From a bacterium (GTDB taxonomy: Bacteria > Patescibacteriota > Patescibacteriia > Patescibacteriales > GWC2-42-12): 12,895 bases of DNA. The stretch spans positions 1 to 12,895 of the forward strand of contig JAURWF010000021.1 of assembly GCA_030655095.1 (NCBI GenBank), in the 5' to 3' direction. The notes below the pieces were generated by a model. It saw nothing but the letters and a program-made list of their open reading frames with translations. It was not told the DNA's origin and did not search any database. Numbering within the stretch: position 1 is the first letter of the stretch; each line of letters begins with the position of its first letter. The translations under genes and the position numbers were made by a program. Below, piece after piece: positions 12,241 to 12,895 of the stretch.

Positions 12241-12630
12241 ATGGGGAATTTACTAACTTTAAAGTTTTGGTTTAATTTAAGGCCGGATGTTTTAACTCCA
12301 TTAGCGCAAAAAATTTTTTTAGTAATGATTATAGCTTTAATTTTTTTTACTATTATCTTTGGTTATATGAAGATGTTAAAAAAGAAAGGACTGTATTCTA
12401 AAATGTGGGGACAATTATATTATTTTAGTTTAATTAATGGGGTTATTGGATTGCTATCATTGTTTCTTAATCACGAAATGGTTCCTTTTTTGACAGCTCG
12501 TTTTTGGTATTTATTATGGCTTGTTGTTTTGGTTGTCTGGCTATTCTGTATAATAAAGGAAGCAATGAAAATTCCTAAAAAAAGACAACAATTAGAGAAA
12601 GAAAAAGAATTTAATCGGTATATACCGTAA
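12241..12630 (+). CDS. Three-helix membrane protein, conserved-looking but unknown
   Basis: 129 aa. Three hydrophobic segments: about 22-42 ('AQKIFLVMIIALIFFTIIFGY'), 60-78 ('LYYFSLINGVIGLLSLFLN') and 86-106 ('ARFWYLLWLVVLVVWLFCI'). The linkers are basic (KMLKKKGLYSKMW) and so probably cytoplasmic. The charged tail (KKRQQLEKEKEFNRYIP) may form a short helix. No catalytic motif is seen and I do not recognise the family. The start is ATG at 12241, without Shine-Dalgarno. It lies 33 bp after the methyltransferase with no terminator between. Its stop codon (12628-12630) lies within the first degenerate unit of the 9-bp tandem array. Confidence 0.82.
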   Translation: MGNLLTLKFWFNLRPDVLTPLAQKIFLVMIIALIFFTIIFGYMKMLKKKGLYSKMWGQLYYFSLINGVIGLLSLFLNHEMVPFLTARFWYLLWLVVLVVWLFCIIKEAMKIPKKRQQLEKEKEFNRYIP

Positions 12631-12688
12631 AGTCTGTAAAGTCCATAAAGTCCATAAAGTCCGTAAAGTCTGTAAAGTCTGTAAAGTT
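12623..12688 (+). repeat. Second tandem array of the 9-bp unit (GTCYRTAAA)
   Basis: Six full units from 12632 to 12685 (GTCTGTAAA three times, GTCCATAAA twice, GTCCGTAAA once), with a degenerate unit before and a GTT after. The phase is continuous. It is the same family as the 3983-4073 array and lies in the same orientation. It starts at the stop codon of the preceding gene. Confidence 0.92.
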
Positions 12689-12752
12689 AAAAAAATATTG
12701 TTATTGCGAGTTGTGCAATTAAGAGTCTGTCGTCAACTATTTGCTATTTACT

Positions 12753-12781
12753 CCTGGATTCCCGCTCTCCGGGCTCTCAGG
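12753..12781. repeat. Degenerate palindromic repeat near the right edge
   Basis: CCTGGATTCCCG...CGGG...CAGG forms a weak two-part stem (12753-12756 with 12778-12781; 12761-12764 with 12770-12773). It shares ACTCCTGGATT with the right end of the 7418-7599 element (7563-7572 region), suggesting a related dispersed repeat. Confidence 0.4.
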
Positions 12782-12895
12782 CTGTCTAAAAAGCCCTTTA
12801 ACAATTTAATAAATCAGACAAATTAAGGCTATTTTGCCCTTAGACCATTGCTGGTAGCCTCATTAAAGTAGCTAATTGTAATTTTTTTATATCTT
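12780..12895 (-). mobile_element. Possible insertion-sequence end with a transposase C-terminal remnant
   Basis: GGCTGTCTAAAAAG (12780-12793) looks like an IS terminal repeat reading inward. On the minus strand from 12894 to a TAG at 12829-12831 the translation is RYKKITISYFNEATSNGLRAK. The 'YF...TSNG' pattern recalls the C-terminal catalytic segment of DDE transposases of the ISL3/IS204 kind (YFxxxxTNGxxEGxN), but the Glu and what follows are lost. The match is short and the rest lies outside the window, so this is tentative. Confidence 0.3.

Overview
The window looks like the chromosomal origin region of a small-genome, AT-rich bacterium, most likely a member of the Patescibacteria (CPR, Parcubacteria-like). 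This placement is an inference from several features. Base composition is low in GC. YidC is short and lacks a periplasmic domain. A penicillin-binding protein tail ends in Ig-like sequence. A winged-helix protein has the look of CPR lineage-specific families. Almost no gene has a Shine-Dalgarno sequence. No taxonomic marker such as 16S rRNA is present.

Layout. 1-870 is the 3' end of a penicillin-binding protein gene (+). It converges on dnaN (892-2019, -), which follows dnaA (2259-3614, -). Divergent from dnaA runs the classical cluster rpmH-rnpA-yidD-yidC (3833-5516, +). Clusters of DnaA-box-like sequences lie on both sides of dnaA (2152-2264 and 3717-3736), next to AT-rich tracts, so oriC is probably here. 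A bactofilin gene and a degenerate diacylglycerol-kinase-like gene form a two-gene operon on the minus strand (6660-5530). Two tRNA genes follow, Arg-CCT (6845-6916) and Ala-GGC (7104-7180), with a long inverted repeat between them.

7181-7811 is a decayed stretch. It holds an RBBP9/YdeN-type hydrolase pseudogene interrupted by a 182-bp element with 34-bp inverted ends. Next is a divergent pair: a two-helix small membrane protein (7812-8048, -) and a winged-helix regulator (8191-9048, +). A perfect palindrome overlaps the regulator's likely promoter, and the regulator transcript is probably leaderless. trxA (9139-9459) and trxB (10055-10963) encode a thioredoxin system. They are separated by about 595 bp of non-coding DNA packed with hairpins, including a strong terminator and four copies of one palindromic repeat. 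rnhB follows trxB by 6 bp. A promoter then precedes a SAM-dependent methyltransferase and a three-helix membrane protein. The window ends in a 9-bp tandem array and a probable insertion-sequence remnant.

Functionally the window joins replication initiation (DnaA, sliding clamp), translation and RNA processing (L34, RNase P protein, tRNAs), membrane protein insertion (YidC, YidD), cell shape (bactofilin, PBP), redox homeostasis (TrxA/TrxB) and RNA:DNA hybrid removal (RNase HII). I see no phage defence, CRISPR or biosynthetic cluster. The least explained material is the repeat content: two arrays of the same 9-bp unit touching a start codon and a stop codon, the four-copy palindrome family, and two inverted-repeat elements. 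The regulator/small-membrane-protein pair is also unexplained.
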